A DNA stretch of 64,000 bases from Nitrospira sp. (GCA_024760545.1 CP060501.1:2207501-2271500), one strand, 5' to 3'; positions 43,255-52,778 are shown, counted from the stretch's first letter. Notes: generated by a model not told the origin, from the letters alone. A program made the numbers and translations.

Positions 43255-45015
43255 TCACCCATAGGCCATAGCGTCATCGGATTGACTCACCCGGTATGCC
43301 AACCGATGGTCGGAATGTGAAAGGAAATGCTGCGTTCCAAGGATTACGCATTTATGGCCTGCCTTCTCATGTTGGTCCCGGAACTGATACAAATACTCCA
43401 TCGCCGTATGATCCACCACATGCCCAGCCAAGATGATCATGAAGTTGTCCCTGTGATTAGGAAGAGCCTTGAGCTTCGCGTCGAGTTTCATCAGATTCAT
43501 GCAGCTGAGCGATGAGAGGTAGATCTTGTAGGGATGTTTCATATTTTGCGCCGCAACGCTCATAATGGTTGTATGTCCGCCTCGGGTGCGCCCGTCTCCA
43601 ATTCTGATAATGGGATCTCCGAACAGCTCTTTGAATGCAGCCCAGACACGCGCGGAGAAGGAATCGATGGTGCTGGCATTGGATTGCCGTTCAATCGTCA
43701 GCGCCCTGACCACGTCGAAACAAAGGACGAGAATCTTTGCCACTGTTCCAGCGATCACTCCCAACAAGATGTCTGACGTGTAGAGCGTGACCACGACACA
43801 GACGGTCGCGATCAGGAGTTGCTCTGCGCCGATCGAAAAGACCATGATGAAAATTCTCGGTGCACACAGCCTCCACCCGATGAAGATGAGTAACGCGGCC
43901 AGGACGGTGAGTGGGATTCTGTTAATCAGGCTGGTCCCAGACCATACAAAGAAGGCCATGAACAGGGCGTAGTAGAAATTCGCCCATAGGGTACGCCCTC
44001 CTGCGATCAGGTTTGCCGTGCTCTTGATTCCCCCTGGAATAATCGTCAATCCACCGGCTAAACCAGAAAGGATGTTCGACACGCCCATGGCGCGAAGCGT
44101 GGCATTGGGGTCCGATTTTCTGCGGAAAGGGTCGATCTTATCGATTGCGGCGATAGTGGCCAGAGTCTCGGTTCCGTCGATCAAAGTCAGGGTGATAACC
44201 GTAGTCAGTAACGTAAGCCATAGCTCCGATCGTTGCCATACTTCCGAGAAATTCGGGAAATGGATGCCTTGTGCAAGAACATCTTGCGGGACATGAACCA
44301 AATAGGTTTCGGGGAAGTTCAGCACCCAACCCGCTACGCCTCCTAAAGCAACGACCAAGAGTGACGCAGGAACACTCCGCGCCCATTTTTGACTCTTGAC
44401 TAGGTTGCTGTCGAGGCCGAATAGGAGGGCCAAGGCGATGCCTCCGACGGCAAAAACCTGGGGGTTCATCTCCATGATCTGCGCGGGTAGATGCAGGATA
44501 GCTTCAGGAATTGATTTCGTCGAAGTAGTCAAGTGGCCTAGGAGCGAGGGAATCTGCTTGATGATAATCAGCATCCCGATGGCGGCCAACATACCCTGGA
44601 GCACCGAAATGGGGAAATACATGGCAAAACGGCCGGCGTTATAGCTGCTCAGCACTATCTGTACGGCTCCGGTTAGACAGATGGCCACAAGCACTAGGGG
44701 GTACCCTACTTCGAGATCTCCCTGACCAAGAGCCAGCATACCGGCTAGGAGGGCCGGTGCAAGACCTGCCGCCGGCCCGCTAATGGTGATATAGGCACCA
44801 CCGAGAAAGGGAAAGACCAATCCTGCAATAATGGCGGAGATCACTCCTGTAATCGGAGCTGCCCCTGACGCCAGTGCAATTCCCAGGGATAGCGGGAGCC
44901 CGACCAGTGCAACTTGCAACCCTGCTACGAGGTCGTACCGCCAATGCTTTAGCCCAGATATTCCGTTTTGTGGCTTTTCGTCCTGGGTGACAGCCAAGTG
45001 TTCGAGAGACGACAC
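43255..45015 (-). CDS. SulP-family inorganic anion transporter
   Basis: The 586-residue protein has the SulP (SLC26-like) architecture. A 10-14 helix transport domain contains GLQVALVGLPLSLGIALASG near residue 35 and the ISGPAAGLAPAL motif near 80. A C-terminal cytoplasmic STAS-like domain starts near 480. Members carry sulfate, bicarbonate or other anions; bicarbonate is an attractive guess for an autotroph but not shown by the sequence. The start is GTG 45015 with GAGGG upstream. It lies upstream of the two-component operon on the same strand, 272 bases away. Confidence 0.88.
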   Translation of the reverse strand: MSSLEHLAVTQDEKPQNGISGLKHWRYDLVAGLQVALVGLPLSLGIALASGAAPITGVISAIIAGLVFPFLGGAYITISGPAAGLAPALLAGMLALGQGDLEVGYPLVLVAICLTGAVQIVLSSYNAGRFAMYFPISVLQGMLAAIGMLIIIKQIPSLLGHLTTSTKSIPEAILHLPAQIMEMNPQVFAVGGIALALLFGLDSNLVKSQKWARSVPASLLVVALGGVAGWVLNFPETYLVHVPQDVLAQGIHFPNFSEVWQRSELWLTLLTTVITLTLIDGTETLATIAAIDKIDPFRRKSDPNATLRAMGVSNILSGLAGGLTIIPGGIKSTANLIAGGRTLWANFYYALFMAFFVWSGTSLINRIPLTVLAALLIFIGWRLCAPRIFIMVFSIGAEQLLIATVCVVVTLYTSDILLGVIAGTVAKILVLCFDVVRALTIERQSNASTIDSFSARVWAAFKELFGDPIIRIGDGRTRGGHTTIMSVAAQNMKHPYKIYLSSLSCMNLMKLDAKLKALPNHRDNFMIILAGHVVDHTAMEYLYQFRDQHEKAGHKCVILGTQHFLSHSDHRLAYRVSQSDDAMAYG

Positions 45016-45733
45016 CGCACCCTCACTGAGCTTTTCAGGTAGGCCTGCCCTTCGCCGATCACTGAATAAAATTCGCTTCCAGCTACCATAACAACAGCAT
45101 GGCGCTTATGGACCATAAAGCACATCCGGTGCCTGTGTCGTGGATTGACGCAGTTCCCATGGGCGAGGCGCACAGAGCGAAGAAATTCAATAATAACCAT
45201 TAGTTGCAGTATTTTATGTGCGAAAATGCTGAACACATAGTTATTGTTCCCACATTGAAGTGAGCGAATTAGAGATGATGGTATAGTGCGATTTCGCTCT
45301 CAAGAATGAAGCTCCTATTTTCATGCTATTGAAGCCTTGGAGGGCTGCTCGCGCGAGGATTCTATTGGAATTCTAGGTACTGACCTGAATCTGAGAAACG
45401 ATGGAGAATTGTTGTGGTTTTTGAGAGATCGCACACTGACTAACCGATTCCTCAGACCATCGGCCAAGGAAATCCGCGATCCTGCTCTCTTCATTCTCCC
45501 GTGACGACATGAGCGGTATGCCACATTCCTCGCTCTGTTGACACGAGAAGAATGCACGCACTGCCGATACCTCCCCATCCGAACATATCCGTTTCGTCAA
45601 ACCGATTGCTCCACGTTGGCTTCAAGCCTCGGCTCGACGCAACTTTTTCCCGAACGTGCTGTTTGGAGTCTACTTTCGAGAACATAGCGACCAACGGGCC
45701 GGACGTGACGGAATACTCCGGTCTCCTCTCACA
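45016..45733. other. Long gap with at most one weak small ORF
   Basis: This 718-base region holds the SulP promoter. It also holds one minus-strand frame at 45373-45600 (75 codons from TTG, or 45 codons from an internal ATG: MSSRENEESRIADFLGRW). That frame has ordinary codon use but no ribosome site I trust. I see no RNA gene. Confidence 0.35.
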
Positions 45734-46057
45734 ATGCAGGTAATGTGGCAGCCTCCTCCCTTTGAGGTATTGTGGAACAGCCGGCAATCTGGCGATATGT
45801 ACCTCGCACAACACAACCGTGCCGCCGCCACTATGCCCCAGATTCTCAATTGCAGCGAGTATGCCAATGACGACGAGGTCCAGTACCTCACGACCCTGTT
45901 GCTCTATCATCTGGTCGAACGATGCGGAGGACAGTTGCAATTCAGCGTCCAGGACGTCCAACAGATGCGCGAACGCCTCTCCAGCAAGATGGTCCAGATT
46001 CACCTGGGCAATGAAGTAAGTCTCCGCATCATTGACCGCCTGCCGGAGTTGCAGTGA
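45734..46057 (+). CDS. Hypothetical protein (about 107 aa)
   Basis: The plus-strand frame encodes a soluble protein beginning MQVMWQPPPFEVLW. Its C-terminal part is convincing (DDEVQYLTTLLLYHLVER, then FSVQDVQQMRERL), with amphipathic helices. No family is recognised. The start is uncertain: 45734, 45743 and a GTG at 45656 are possible, and none has a strong ribosome site. A 256-codon minus-strand frame over the same bases looks non-biological by composition. Confidence 0.55.
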   Translation: MQVMWQPPPFEVLWNSRQSGDMYLAQHNRAAATMPQILNCSEYANDDEVQYLTTLLLYHLVERCGGQLQFSVQDVQQMRERLSSKMVQIHLGNEVSLRIIDRLPELQ

Positions 46058-46198
46058 CCCACGCCTGTGCAGTTTTGGATTTGAATCTCCACGACTTCCC
46101 CCGTATCTGGACAATTGACCGAATTGCCTAGTATTCGTTTGACCATTTGATACGTGTTTGCATAGACTGGCAGAGCGAAATGGAGTTCTTTTGCCGCC

Positions 46199-46618
46199 AT
46201 GAGTGCAGGACTGTATATCTCGCCCTTCGTCTCCATCTCCGATTCCGACATCCAACTCCACGCCATGCGGTCACAGGGCGCCGGTGGACAGAACGTCAAC
46301 AAAGTCGCAACCGCCATTCATTTGCAGTTCGACATCAGAAGGTCGTCACTGCCGCAGCTGTATAAGGACGAGCTGCTGAAGTTGCGGGATCACCGCATTT
46401 CAGCGGACGGCGTGATCACGATTAAGGCCCAGCAATACCGCACTCAGGAACGCAACCGCGAGGATGCCTTAAGTCGTTTGGTTGCGCTGATCCAAGGCGT
46501 TGCAACGCCGCGCAGAAAGCGAAAAGCGACTACCCCGACGAAGAGTGCTCACGAGCGACGGATTGAGCAGAAGAAGCGGCAGGGCCGATTGAAAGTGCTA
46601 CGAAGAGAGCTCGAATGA
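46199..46618 (+). CDS. arfB: Ribosome-rescue peptidyl-tRNA hydrolase ArfB (RF1-like domain)
   Basis: The 139-residue protein contains the release-factor catalytic motif GGQ (residues 29-31, in SQGAGGQNVNK). It lacks codon-recognition domains and ends with a Lys/Arg-rich tail (about 105-139) that in ArfB inserts into the empty mRNA channel of stalled ribosomes. It frees ribosomes on non-stop messages by hydrolysing peptidyl-tRNA. Length and layout match ArfB/YaeJ. Confidence 0.9.
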   Translation: MSAGLYISPFVSISDSDIQLHAMRSQGAGGQNVNKVATAIHLQFDIRRSSLPQLYKDELLKLRDHRISADGVITIKAQQYRTQERNREDALSRLVALIQGVATPRRKRKATTPTKSAHERRIEQKKRQGRLKVLRRELE

Positions 46619-46634
46619 CGGCGAGTTGAAGGGG

Positions 46635-47303
46635 TTACGACTGGGACTTGTGATTCGTGTTGCCGGCCTTGGTGAGCAGCTGCTGCAGCACGGCCTTTGC
46701 TTCAGGAATGAAGTCAATCCGTTTGAGTTTCTGAGCGATGGCCAACGCGTCTGAAGCCAGGGTCACCGCCTCTTGATGGTGGCCACGCTCACACCGGACT
46801 TTTGCGAGGGCAAGCCTCGCGTTGACCGCTCTGGGCGCCTGATTGACGACCTGCTGTAATAGTCGCTCGCCCTCTTGCGAGTTGCCGCCCAGAATTCTGG
46901 GGAGCTTCACGAGTAAGGTCCCTTTGGCCGAGAGCGCATCGATATGATGAGGAGCGAGCTCAAGGGTCCGATCGAGCTCGTTCATCATGCGGCGGAGTCC
47001 GAAAACCGACGTGAGAGACTCTCCATCGACCCGAAGCAGCTCCCCCAAGTTACAGAAAAGCGAGAAATGCGCGTCCGGGTATTTCTCATCTGCCGTAATG
47101 GCCTGTTCCCCCAGCACCTGTCCTCTTTGGAAATGCGCCAGCCTGACTTCGCGTTCTTCGGCCACCCGCCCTAGAGTACACTCCTGCAAGGCCTTACTCG
47201 ATAGCTCCCTGGCGGTCTCCTGTGCCAGAACCGGAAGTGGAACCAACGAGACGCCAACCGCGAAGAGGCTGACGACGGTTATGGGGAGACGCTTGATCCT
47301 CAT
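46635..47303 (-). CDS. Periplasmic TPR-repeat protein
   Basis: The 222-residue protein has a signal peptide (cleavage near PVLAQE, residue 28) followed by tetratricopeptide-like helices. Examples are GEQAITADEKYPDAHF, LDRTLELAPHHIDALSA, LLQQVVNQAPRAVNAR and a last repeat near 185. The LLVKLPRILGGNSQEGERLL segment resembles the TatT-type TPR proteins of the periplasm. It probably binds a protein partner. It is convergent with arfB, 16 bases apart. Confidence 0.75.
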   Translation of the reverse strand: MRIKRLPITVVSLFAVGVSLVPLPVLAQETARELSSKALQECTLGRVAEEREVRLAHFQRGQVLGEQAITADEKYPDAHFSLFCNLGELLRVDGESLTSVFGLRRMMNELDRTLELAPHHIDALSAKGTLLVKLPRILGGNSQEGERLLQQVVNQAPRAVNARLALAKVRCERGHHQEAVTLASDALAIAQKLKRIDFIPEAKAVLQQLLTKAGNTNHKSQS

Positions 47304-47450
47304 ATCTTTTTGATCAGCAAATCTGGTACCGCATCGTTAGGGGACTGAACTGCTTGATAACTTAGGGAGAGTTTCGACCTCTCAGCCGAACAGTTTGACT
47401 GACCCTGTACAAGATGTCCTGATACTGAATAGTCGCGCTCACAAGATTGT

Positions 47451-48230
47451 CTATCCTGCCGAGTTTATCATGCCCAGGATATTAAACCCTCCATCCACAT
47501 AGATCACTTCGCCGGTAATGCCACGCCCCAAAGAACTGACCAAGAACAAGGCGGTGTCGCCCACCTCACCTTGTTCTGTGGGACGCCGGAGCGGAGCCAC
47601 CACCTTGTGGTGGTCAACCATCTTGGTAATGCCCGAGACACCACGCGCAGCCAGTGTCTTAATCGGCCCGGCGGAGATCGCATTCACTCGAATATTCAGT
47701 GGGCCGAGGTCATGGGCCAGGTAGCGCACGGCCGATTCAAGCGCGGCTTTTGCCACACCCATGACATTGTAATGGGGCACGACGCGCTCGCTGCCTAGAT
47801 ACGTCAGTGTGACGACCGAGCCTCCGGCAGGCATCAACGGCAATGCCGCTCGTGTGACGGCCACAAGTGAATAGGCACTGATGTCGAGCGCCATCGCAAA
47901 CCCTTGTCGCGTGGTATTCACGAATTCCCCTGCCAATTCTTCACGGGGTGCGAAGGCCAGGGAGTGGACAAGAAAATCGATTTGCCCCACTTCCTTCTGG
48001 ACCTGTTGCATGAGCGAGGTAATTTCTCCATCATTGCTGACATCGCAGGGAAAGGCTTTCGCGCCAGGCAACGTCGCAGCGAGCTCCTCCACATTTTGTT
48101 TCAGTCGTTCATTCTGATAATTGAAAAGAAGTTGAGCCCCCTGGCCGGCGGTTGATTGCGCGATCGCCCACGCGATGCTGTGTTTGTTGGCCACGCCGAT
48201 GATGAGTCCTTTTTTCCCCGTCAACAACAT
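47451..48230 (-). CDS. fabI: Enoyl-ACP reductase (NADH) FabI
   Basis: The 259-residue short-chain dehydrogenase family enzyme has the FabI signature GLIIGVANKHSIAWAIA at the N-terminus. Catalytic Y144, Y154 and K161 lie in the YLGSERVVPHYNVMGVAK segment. It performs the last reductive step of each fatty-acid elongation cycle in the cytoplasm. ATG 48230 has AGAAGGAGAAAAGG-type purines upstream. A palindrome at 48260-48271 lies just before it. Confidence 0.95.
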   Translation of the reverse strand: MLLTGKKGLIIGVANKHSIAWAIAQSTAGQGAQLLFNYQNERLKQNVEELAATLPGAKAFPCDVSNDGEITSLMQQVQKEVGQIDFLVHSLAFAPREELAGEFVNTTRQGFAMALDISAYSLVAVTRAALPLMPAGGSVVTLTYLGSERVVPHYNVMGVAKAALESAVRYLAHDLGPLNIRVNAISAGPIKTLAARGVSGITKMVDHHKVVAPLRRPTEQGEVGDTALFLVSSLGRGITGEVIYVDGGFNILGMINSAG

Positions 48231-48649
48231 TGGTCCTTTTCTCCTTCTTTCAAGATCAACGACAATTGTCGGCGGTATGAGATGTCGACCAGGTTCCTCA
48301 TCTCACACACAAATCGACCCTTCCACCTGAGGATAGGTCAGAGGTGTAGCGAGGCACACCCTGGAGTCGGGAAGGGAAGATAGCACGATTCGTTCTCCCT
48401 GTGAACTGAGATACGTATGGCTTGAATCAACCAATGGAACCTGGGGCAGTTTAGTAGGGAGTAACGCCATACTGCCACAAGGATGAGTAGAACTCGCTAA
48501 CCCTGCACGATGGCAAGGTTCTAAACCCACTGATTACTGAGCGCAAGGATAGCGTAATCGAGATCGCGGAGCGTGGCACCATGTTTGCTCGGCTCTGTCT
48601 TAGGTGCCGAGTGGTCGGCACACAACTTATTCAAGGGAGGTAACTACTT
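48231..48649. promoter_or_regulatory. Divergent control region between fabI and a secreted repeat peptide
   Basis: This 419-base gap contains the perfect 12-bp palindrome CGACAATTGTCG (48260-48271), about 30 bases upstream of fabI. A TGAGATG/CATCTCA hairpin spans 48278-48305. Both are well placed to act on fabI as operator or leader structure. I see no further gene. Confidence 0.4.
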
Positions 48650-48862
48650 ATGAAGAGCATGTTGATGACAATCATGGCAGTGGCGATTGCGGTCACCTTC
48701 AGCGCACCATCTTTCGCCGGTGAGAAGAAAGAGGAAAAGAAGGGTGGCAAGTTTGTTGAGAGCATCTATGCGGCTGAGACCTTCAGCGACAAGAAGGAAG
48801 AGAAGAAGGGCGGCAAGGCTGAGACCTTCAGTGACAAGAAGGAAGAGAAGAAAGGGAAGTAA
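48650..48862 (+). CDS. Small secreted Lys/Glu-rich repeat peptide
   Basis: The 70-residue product has a clear signal peptide (MKSMLMTIMAVAIAVTFSAPSFA, described here in part; cleavage after SFA). The mature peptide of about 47 residues is made of the charged unit EKKEEKKGGK, then twice AETFSDKKEEKKGGK-like units. The DNA of the two units is nearly identical (GAGACCTTCAGYGACAAGAAGG), showing recent internal duplication. A very good GGGAGGT ribosome site precedes the ATG. No family is known to me; roles such as metal or polyanion binding are guesses. Confidence 0.75.
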   Translation: MKSMLMTIMAVAIAVTFSAPSFAGEKKEEKKGGKFVESIYAAETFSDKKEEKKGGKAETFSDKKEEKKGK

Positions 48863-48889
48863 GTTTTTGGGTTGCTGAGGCGAGCTGAC

Positions 48890-48928
48890 TGGGGGCACTC
48901 CACTTTACTCGCTGTGGATGTGCCCCCA
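48890..48928 (+). terminator. Strong hairpin after the repeat-peptide gene
   Basis: TGGGGGCAC (48890-48898) pairs with GTGCCCCCA (48920-48928), with CCAC/GTGG extending inside. There is no U-tract after it on the plus strand, so it may be a stability or Rho-assisted terminator hairpin. Confidence 0.45.
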
Positions 48929-49014
48929 AACCATCCTGACGTATCTTCTTCCGTGATTCTGCACACACGCAGCAACAGCGAAAGGGGTACACTCTCTTTC
49001 ACCGATAGGGTTAA

Positions 49015-49533
49015 TTATCGAGTTGTGACATTCCCTATGTAGACCGCTTGTAAACCTACGATCGTCTTTCCATCTCTGATGGTTCCATCCTGGATCATGT
49101 GAATCGCCTGATCCAGCGGCATTTCGACGACATCCAACACCTCATCTCGATCCAGTTGTTGCCGTCCTTTTGTAAGACCGGTGGCCTTGTAGACGTGAAT
49201 GACTTCATCCGCAAATCCCGGCGCGGTGAAGATACTGGAAAGCAGCTCAAACGACGACGCTCGATAGCCGACCTCTTCTTCTAATTCTCGTGAAGCACAA
49301 TTCAGTGGATCTTCTCCGGGAGACAGTTTTCCGGCTGGAATCTCGTAAATGAATCCTCCTGCAGCGTGCCGGAACTGTCGAATCAAGACCACGGTCCCAT
49401 CGTCTTTTACCGGAACCACCGCGGCAGCCCCCGGATGGCGAATGGTTTCGAGATCCACCGTCACCCCGTTCGGTAACTGTACGGTATCGACGTTCAACGT
49501 AACGACCTTTCCAGTATAGATGTTACGGACCAT
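49015..49533 (-). CDS. Nudix hydrolase (ADP-ribose pyrophosphatase type)
   Basis: The 172-residue protein has a canonical Nudix box at residues 68-90 (G68, E74, R82-E83, E86-E87, G89) in the context FIYEIPAGKLSPGEDP, typical of ADP-ribose pyrophosphatases. It would hydrolyse ADP-ribose or related nucleoside diphosphates, with Mg2+ bound by the Glu residues. It is the last gene of the long minus-strand run, 70 bases after gcvT. Confidence 0.9.
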   Translation of the reverse strand: MVRNIYTGKVVTLNVDTVQLPNGVTVDLETIRHPGAAAVVPVKDDGTVVLIRQFRHAAGGFIYEIPAGKLSPGEDPLNCASRELEEEVGYRASSFELLSSIFTAPGFADEVIHVYKATGLTKGRQQLDRDEVLDVVEMPLDQAIHMIQDGTIRDGKTIVGLQAVYIGNVTTR

Positions 49534-49603
49534 TCGATAGTCTCCTCAGTTGCTCACCATCGTTTTTCAGCAGGCAGACGACCACGGACGGTGCGTGTCT
49601 CAC

Positions 49604-50707
49604 CTACTTGGAAGGACGTCGATAGAACGGCGGCTTCACGATCCTCGCAGGAACCATTTTCCCCCTGATGTCGATCATGACGTCCGTCCCGGGTTTCATG
49701 TATGCCGGAGACACATAGCCCAAACCGATCCCCTTCTGAAGAAGAGGGGAAAGATTGCCGCTCGTAACCTCTCCGATCGGTGACTGCGGCGGTGATGAAG
49801 AGAGAATCTTGAAGCCGTGTCGGGGAACGCCCTTTTCTAACAATTCAAAACCGACGAATCGTCGGGATACGCCTGCTTGCAGTTGTGCAGTCAACACGGT
49901 CTTTCCGAGGAACTCCCCCTTCTCAAAGTTCACAGCCCATTCCGCCCCAGCTTCGATGGGCGTCGTTCCTTCGTCGATATCATTGCCATAAAGCAGATAT
50001 CCCATTTCGAGGCGAAGGAGATCCCGCGCACCGAGCCCGGCCGGTTTCAAACCAAACGACTTGCCGGTGTCCAGCAATCTCTCCCAGACGGTGGAGGCTT
50101 GTCCGTACACATAGAATTCGTAGCCAAACTCGCCTGTATAGCCCGTTCTGGCCGCAAGGCATTCCACGTCGCCGATCCGAAGGGTGGTTGATTCTCTCAG
50201 TTTGAGGTGATCCAGTTCGATCAACCCGAGCGCGGCCACGATCGATCGCGCCGCAGATCCCTGCAAGGCGATTTGAGCGATCTCCGCCGAACGATCGGAG
50301 ATATGACAGTCGGGGAATGCCTGACTGTGCTCACGAAGCCAGGAGAGAACCTTGTCTCGGTTTGATGCGTTGACACAGAGAAGAAATTCTCCTGCCCGAG
50401 CCAACCGATAGACGAAAATATCGTCCTTGATGCCGCCCTGCCCGTTGCACACCATCGAATACTGCGCGTGCAGGGGCTTCAGCGCAGCAAGATCATTCGT
50501 CGTCATTCGCTGAAGAAATGACTCCGCCCCGGAACCGCTGACCTCAATGCGGCCCATATGGCTGACATCAAAGAGGCCGGCTTTGCAGCGGACGGTTTGA
50601 TACTCATCCACCACGCCGGTGTATTGAATAGGCATTTCCCATCCGGCGAAGTCGACCAACTTTGCGCCGGCAGCGCGATGCTGCAGGATGAGGGGGGTCT
50701 GTTGCAC
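49604..50707 (-). CDS. gcvT: Aminomethyltransferase (glycine cleavage T protein)
   Basis: The 367-residue folate enzyme matches GcvT from its N-terminal LVDFAGWEMPIQY through VSHMGRIEVSG, ARTGYTGEFGYEFY and GARDLLRLEMGYLLYGND to the C-terminal GYVSPAYMKPGTDV segment. It moves the methylene group of glycine to tetrahydrofolate. No gcvH or gcvP is adjacent here. The GTG start 50707 lies 7 bases after the FKBP stop, so they are co-transcribed. Confidence 0.95.
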   Translation of the reverse strand: MQQTPLILQHRAAGAKLVDFAGWEMPIQYTGVVDEYQTVRCKAGLFDVSHMGRIEVSGSGAESFLQRMTTNDLAALKPLHAQYSMVCNGQGGIKDDIFVYRLARAGEFLLCVNASNRDKVLSWLREHSQAFPDCHISDRSAEIAQIALQGSAARSIVAALGLIELDHLKLRESTTLRIGDVECLAARTGYTGEFGYEFYVYGQASTVWERLLDTGKSFGLKPAGLGARDLLRLEMGYLLYGNDIDEGTTPIEAGAEWAVNFEKGEFLGKTVLTAQLQAGVSRRFVGFELLEKGVPRHGFKILSSSPPQSPIGEVTSGNLSPLLQKGIGLGYVSPAYMKPGTDVMIDIRGKMVPARIVKPPFYRRPSK

Positions 50708-50714
50708 GGTGATG

Positions 50715-51149
50715 TCACCGCACTCCGAGCAATTCGACGTCGAAAATCAGCGTGGCATTTGGTGGGATCACTCCGCCTGCACCGCGCGGCCCGTATCCTA
50801 GGTCAGATGGAATGGTCAATTTGCGTTTCCCACCCACTTTCATTCCTTGCACCCCTTCGTCCCAGCCTTTGATGACGCGTCCTGCCCCAAGGGGAAACGA
50901 GAAAGGCTGCCCACGATCGACCGAGCTGTCGAATTTTTTACCGTTCTCCAACCAGCCCGTGTAGTGCACCGTCGCGTTCTTGCCGGCGACGGCCACATCG
51001 CCGGTACCGACCACCTGGTCGACGTATTTGAGCCCGGACGGCGTACTGACTTCCTGCGCGTTCTCACCTGCTGCCATAATGTCTCCCCCTCCCAGGGTCG
51101 ATAGTAAAACCGACAGTGTACAGATAGCTATTCTGCTCAGACGTTTCAT
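50715..51149 (-). CDS. Exported FKBP-type peptidyl-prolyl isomerase
   Basis: The 144-residue protein has an N-terminal signal peptide ([17 protein letters not shown]) and one FKBP domain. The domain carries the usual [36 protein letters not shown] and [24 protein letters not shown] elements. It accelerates proline isomerisation of envelope proteins. ATG 51149 has AAGGAG 6 bases upstream; an adjacent GTG at 51152 is less likely. Confidence 0.92.
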   Translation of the reverse strand: MKRLSRIAICTLSVLLSTLGGGDIMAAGENAQEVSTPSGLKYVDQVVGTGDVAVAGKNATVHYTGWLENGKKFDSSVDRGQPFSFPLGAGRVIKGWDEGVQGMKVGGKRKLTIPSDLGYGPRGAGGVIPPNATLIFDVELLGVR

Positions 51150-51194
51150 CACGTTCTCCTTCTTGTGTTCTATGGCACGGAAGAGATCACCAGG

Positions 51195-52397
51195 TCAACT
51201 GTGACGTGACGACGAGTGGCGCTCTGCAAAAAGCGCCATACTGGCGGTGTACCCATGCAGGAAGTTTCGGTGACCGATGGGTCCAATCTCGCCTTGCGCA
51301 AAGAACCCCGCAACGGGAATTCGCCCCAGTTGCTGGGTCAGTGCAGCGGCATCATGATTCGGGCGTCCAAAGAGTCCCCGACCACGACCACAACAGCTGA
51401 ACATGAGCGCTCCCAGAGGGGGATGCCGTCGACCGGCTCGGTCGGCAGCCAGAAGGGAGTTCAAATCTTCGCTGGCGGATTCCGCGTCCCGAAGATGGAA
51501 TTGCACGGTTTGCCCCTCTTGCACCACATCTCCGATCGCGACAGCGCCCGTGGTTTGGTCGGCCCCGAGCAGATTACGAATGAGAAAATCCCCGCGCTCA
51601 AATCGATTTCGATGTTCGTCGATGACAATGCCGAGATGAAGCGCCCGATGCGCGCGGCGGCGATCTTCTTCCGTCAGCGATTCGAAGACAGCCTGCAACC
51701 GTTCCAGTGCGGGCGCTCCCCCGAGTTCGTGAATCAGATTGTGTTCGGCCTTTGTGACGACAAACCGGTCGCCGATCAGACGACACCCTTGGGAGATGAT
51801 TGGCCGAATATCCACAGCCCCCGATAGTCGGATCCCCACCAGGCCGCCCTCAAAGACTTGATCATTGAGGACCAACCGATTCATGCCGGCCTCTTGCCCA
51901 CCTCCGGCTAACCCTCCTACGGCTTTGGCTCCCGGATACCGGTCGTCCACCAGCCCAAGGATTTCTTGAACCGGGGCTGTGAAGGGGTCTGCCAGCAGGA
52001 GGAAAGAGGCATCCTCTGATCCTGGCTGAGGCCATCCGGTGAGTTGAAACTGATCGTGTGTCTGTGAAAACGATGTTCGCAACGGGTGCATGTCGACGTC
52101 AGGGAGCGTGGCCGCCCAAACTGTGATTGCCGGGGCTGTCTCCAACTCTTCTGCGCCGGAAATGACGCCCTCTCCGCTGCATCCGATCAGCCATTTTGGA
52201 CCAAGGGTTCGGGTGAGCACGCTCGCCAAGAGCTCAGAGTTTTCGGCATGATGTGCCGAGAAGAAGAGACAGGCAAGATCGATCGCCGTGCCGCTCAGCT
52301 GTGCGCGAATACCATCGGCCACCTCACGGGCGGCGGCTTCCGTCTCTAACTGTTTCGACAGGGCTACGGCGAACTGCACGGTCGTGCCTCGTTGCAA
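51195..52397 (-). CDS. FIST-domain sensor-like protein
   Basis: The 400-residue cytoplasmic protein has a FIST N domain (about residues 35-220, for example WLIGCSGEGVISGAEELE and AVGGLAGGG) and a FIST C domain (about 225-380), ending with FSCCGRGRGLFG and a GFFAQGEIGP motif. FIST domains are thought to bind small ligands such as amino acids, usually in signal transduction; no kinase or cyclase is attached. The only in-frame start is TTG 52397, and the true start may be uncertain. Confidence 0.85.
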   Translation of the reverse strand: MQRGTTVQFAVALSKQLETEAAAREVADGIRAQLSGTAIDLACLFFSAHHAENSELLASVLTRTLGPKWLIGCSGEGVISGAEELETAPAITVWAATLPDVDMHPLRTSFSQTHDQFQLTGWPQPGSEDASFLLLADPFTAPVQEILGLVDDRYPGAKAVGGLAGGGQEAGMNRLVLNDQVFEGGLVGIRLSGAVDIRPIISQGCRLIGDRFVVTKAEHNLIHELGGAPALERLQAVFESLTEEDRRRAHRALHLGIVIDEHRNRFERGDFLIRNLLGADQTTGAVAIGDVVQEGQTVQFHLRDAESASEDLNSLLAADRAGRRHPPLGALMFSCCGRGRGLFGRPNHDAAALTQQLGRIPVAGFFAQGEIGPIGHRNFLHGYTASMALFAERHSSSRHS

Positions 52398-52453
52398 GGG
52401 AAACCGATGAACCGCAAGGAGAGGGACGACGAACGATTCCGAGGCGTTACGAT

Positions 52454-52681
52454 TCAGACTCCCGGATCCATCCGCTGGGGTCGGGTCTGCGCCAGCTTCT
52501 TATAGTACCGCCACAGGTACGAATGGTAGTCGTCGACTTGAGCCAGGAGGTAGTGCAGTTCCGTCGGGTCCTCAGTTTCCAGCGCATGGAGCATTCTCGT
52601 TTTCAGGAATTCCCCAAATGCCTCGGTCTTTTGCACCGCCGTCAGCAGCTGCAGCCCGCCCCCGATCTGGTATTGGCTCAT
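52454..52681 (-). CDS. Small hypothetical protein (75 aa)
   Basis: The 75-residue soluble protein starts MSQYQIGGGLQLLTAVQKTE and is mostly helical, ending DDYHSYLWRYYKKLAQTRP. GGGAGGG stands 5 bases before the ATG at 52681. It sits between the P1 peptidase and FIST genes on the same strand. No family recognised. Confidence 0.7.
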   Translation of the reverse strand: MSQYQIGGGLQLLTAVQKTEAFGEFLKTRMLHALETEDPTELHYLLAQVDDYHSYLWRYYKKLAQTRPQRMDPGV

Positions 52682-52778
52682 ACCATCCCTCCCGGTTAAC
52701 GTGCCGCAGGATAACGAGGGAACAGCCACATTTGCAAGCGTTGCTCACTTCGCAACAGGTATGCAGGAGTCCTTGCGA

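Noticed and set aside
43095-43277. A 60-codon minus-strand frame after the SulP gene
   Set aside because: It overlaps the SulP C-terminus, has no ribosome site and no recognisable pattern.
45491-46261. A 256-codon minus-strand open frame
   Set aside because: It overlaps arfB and a more protein-like plus-strand gene, with unnatural composition and no ribosome site.
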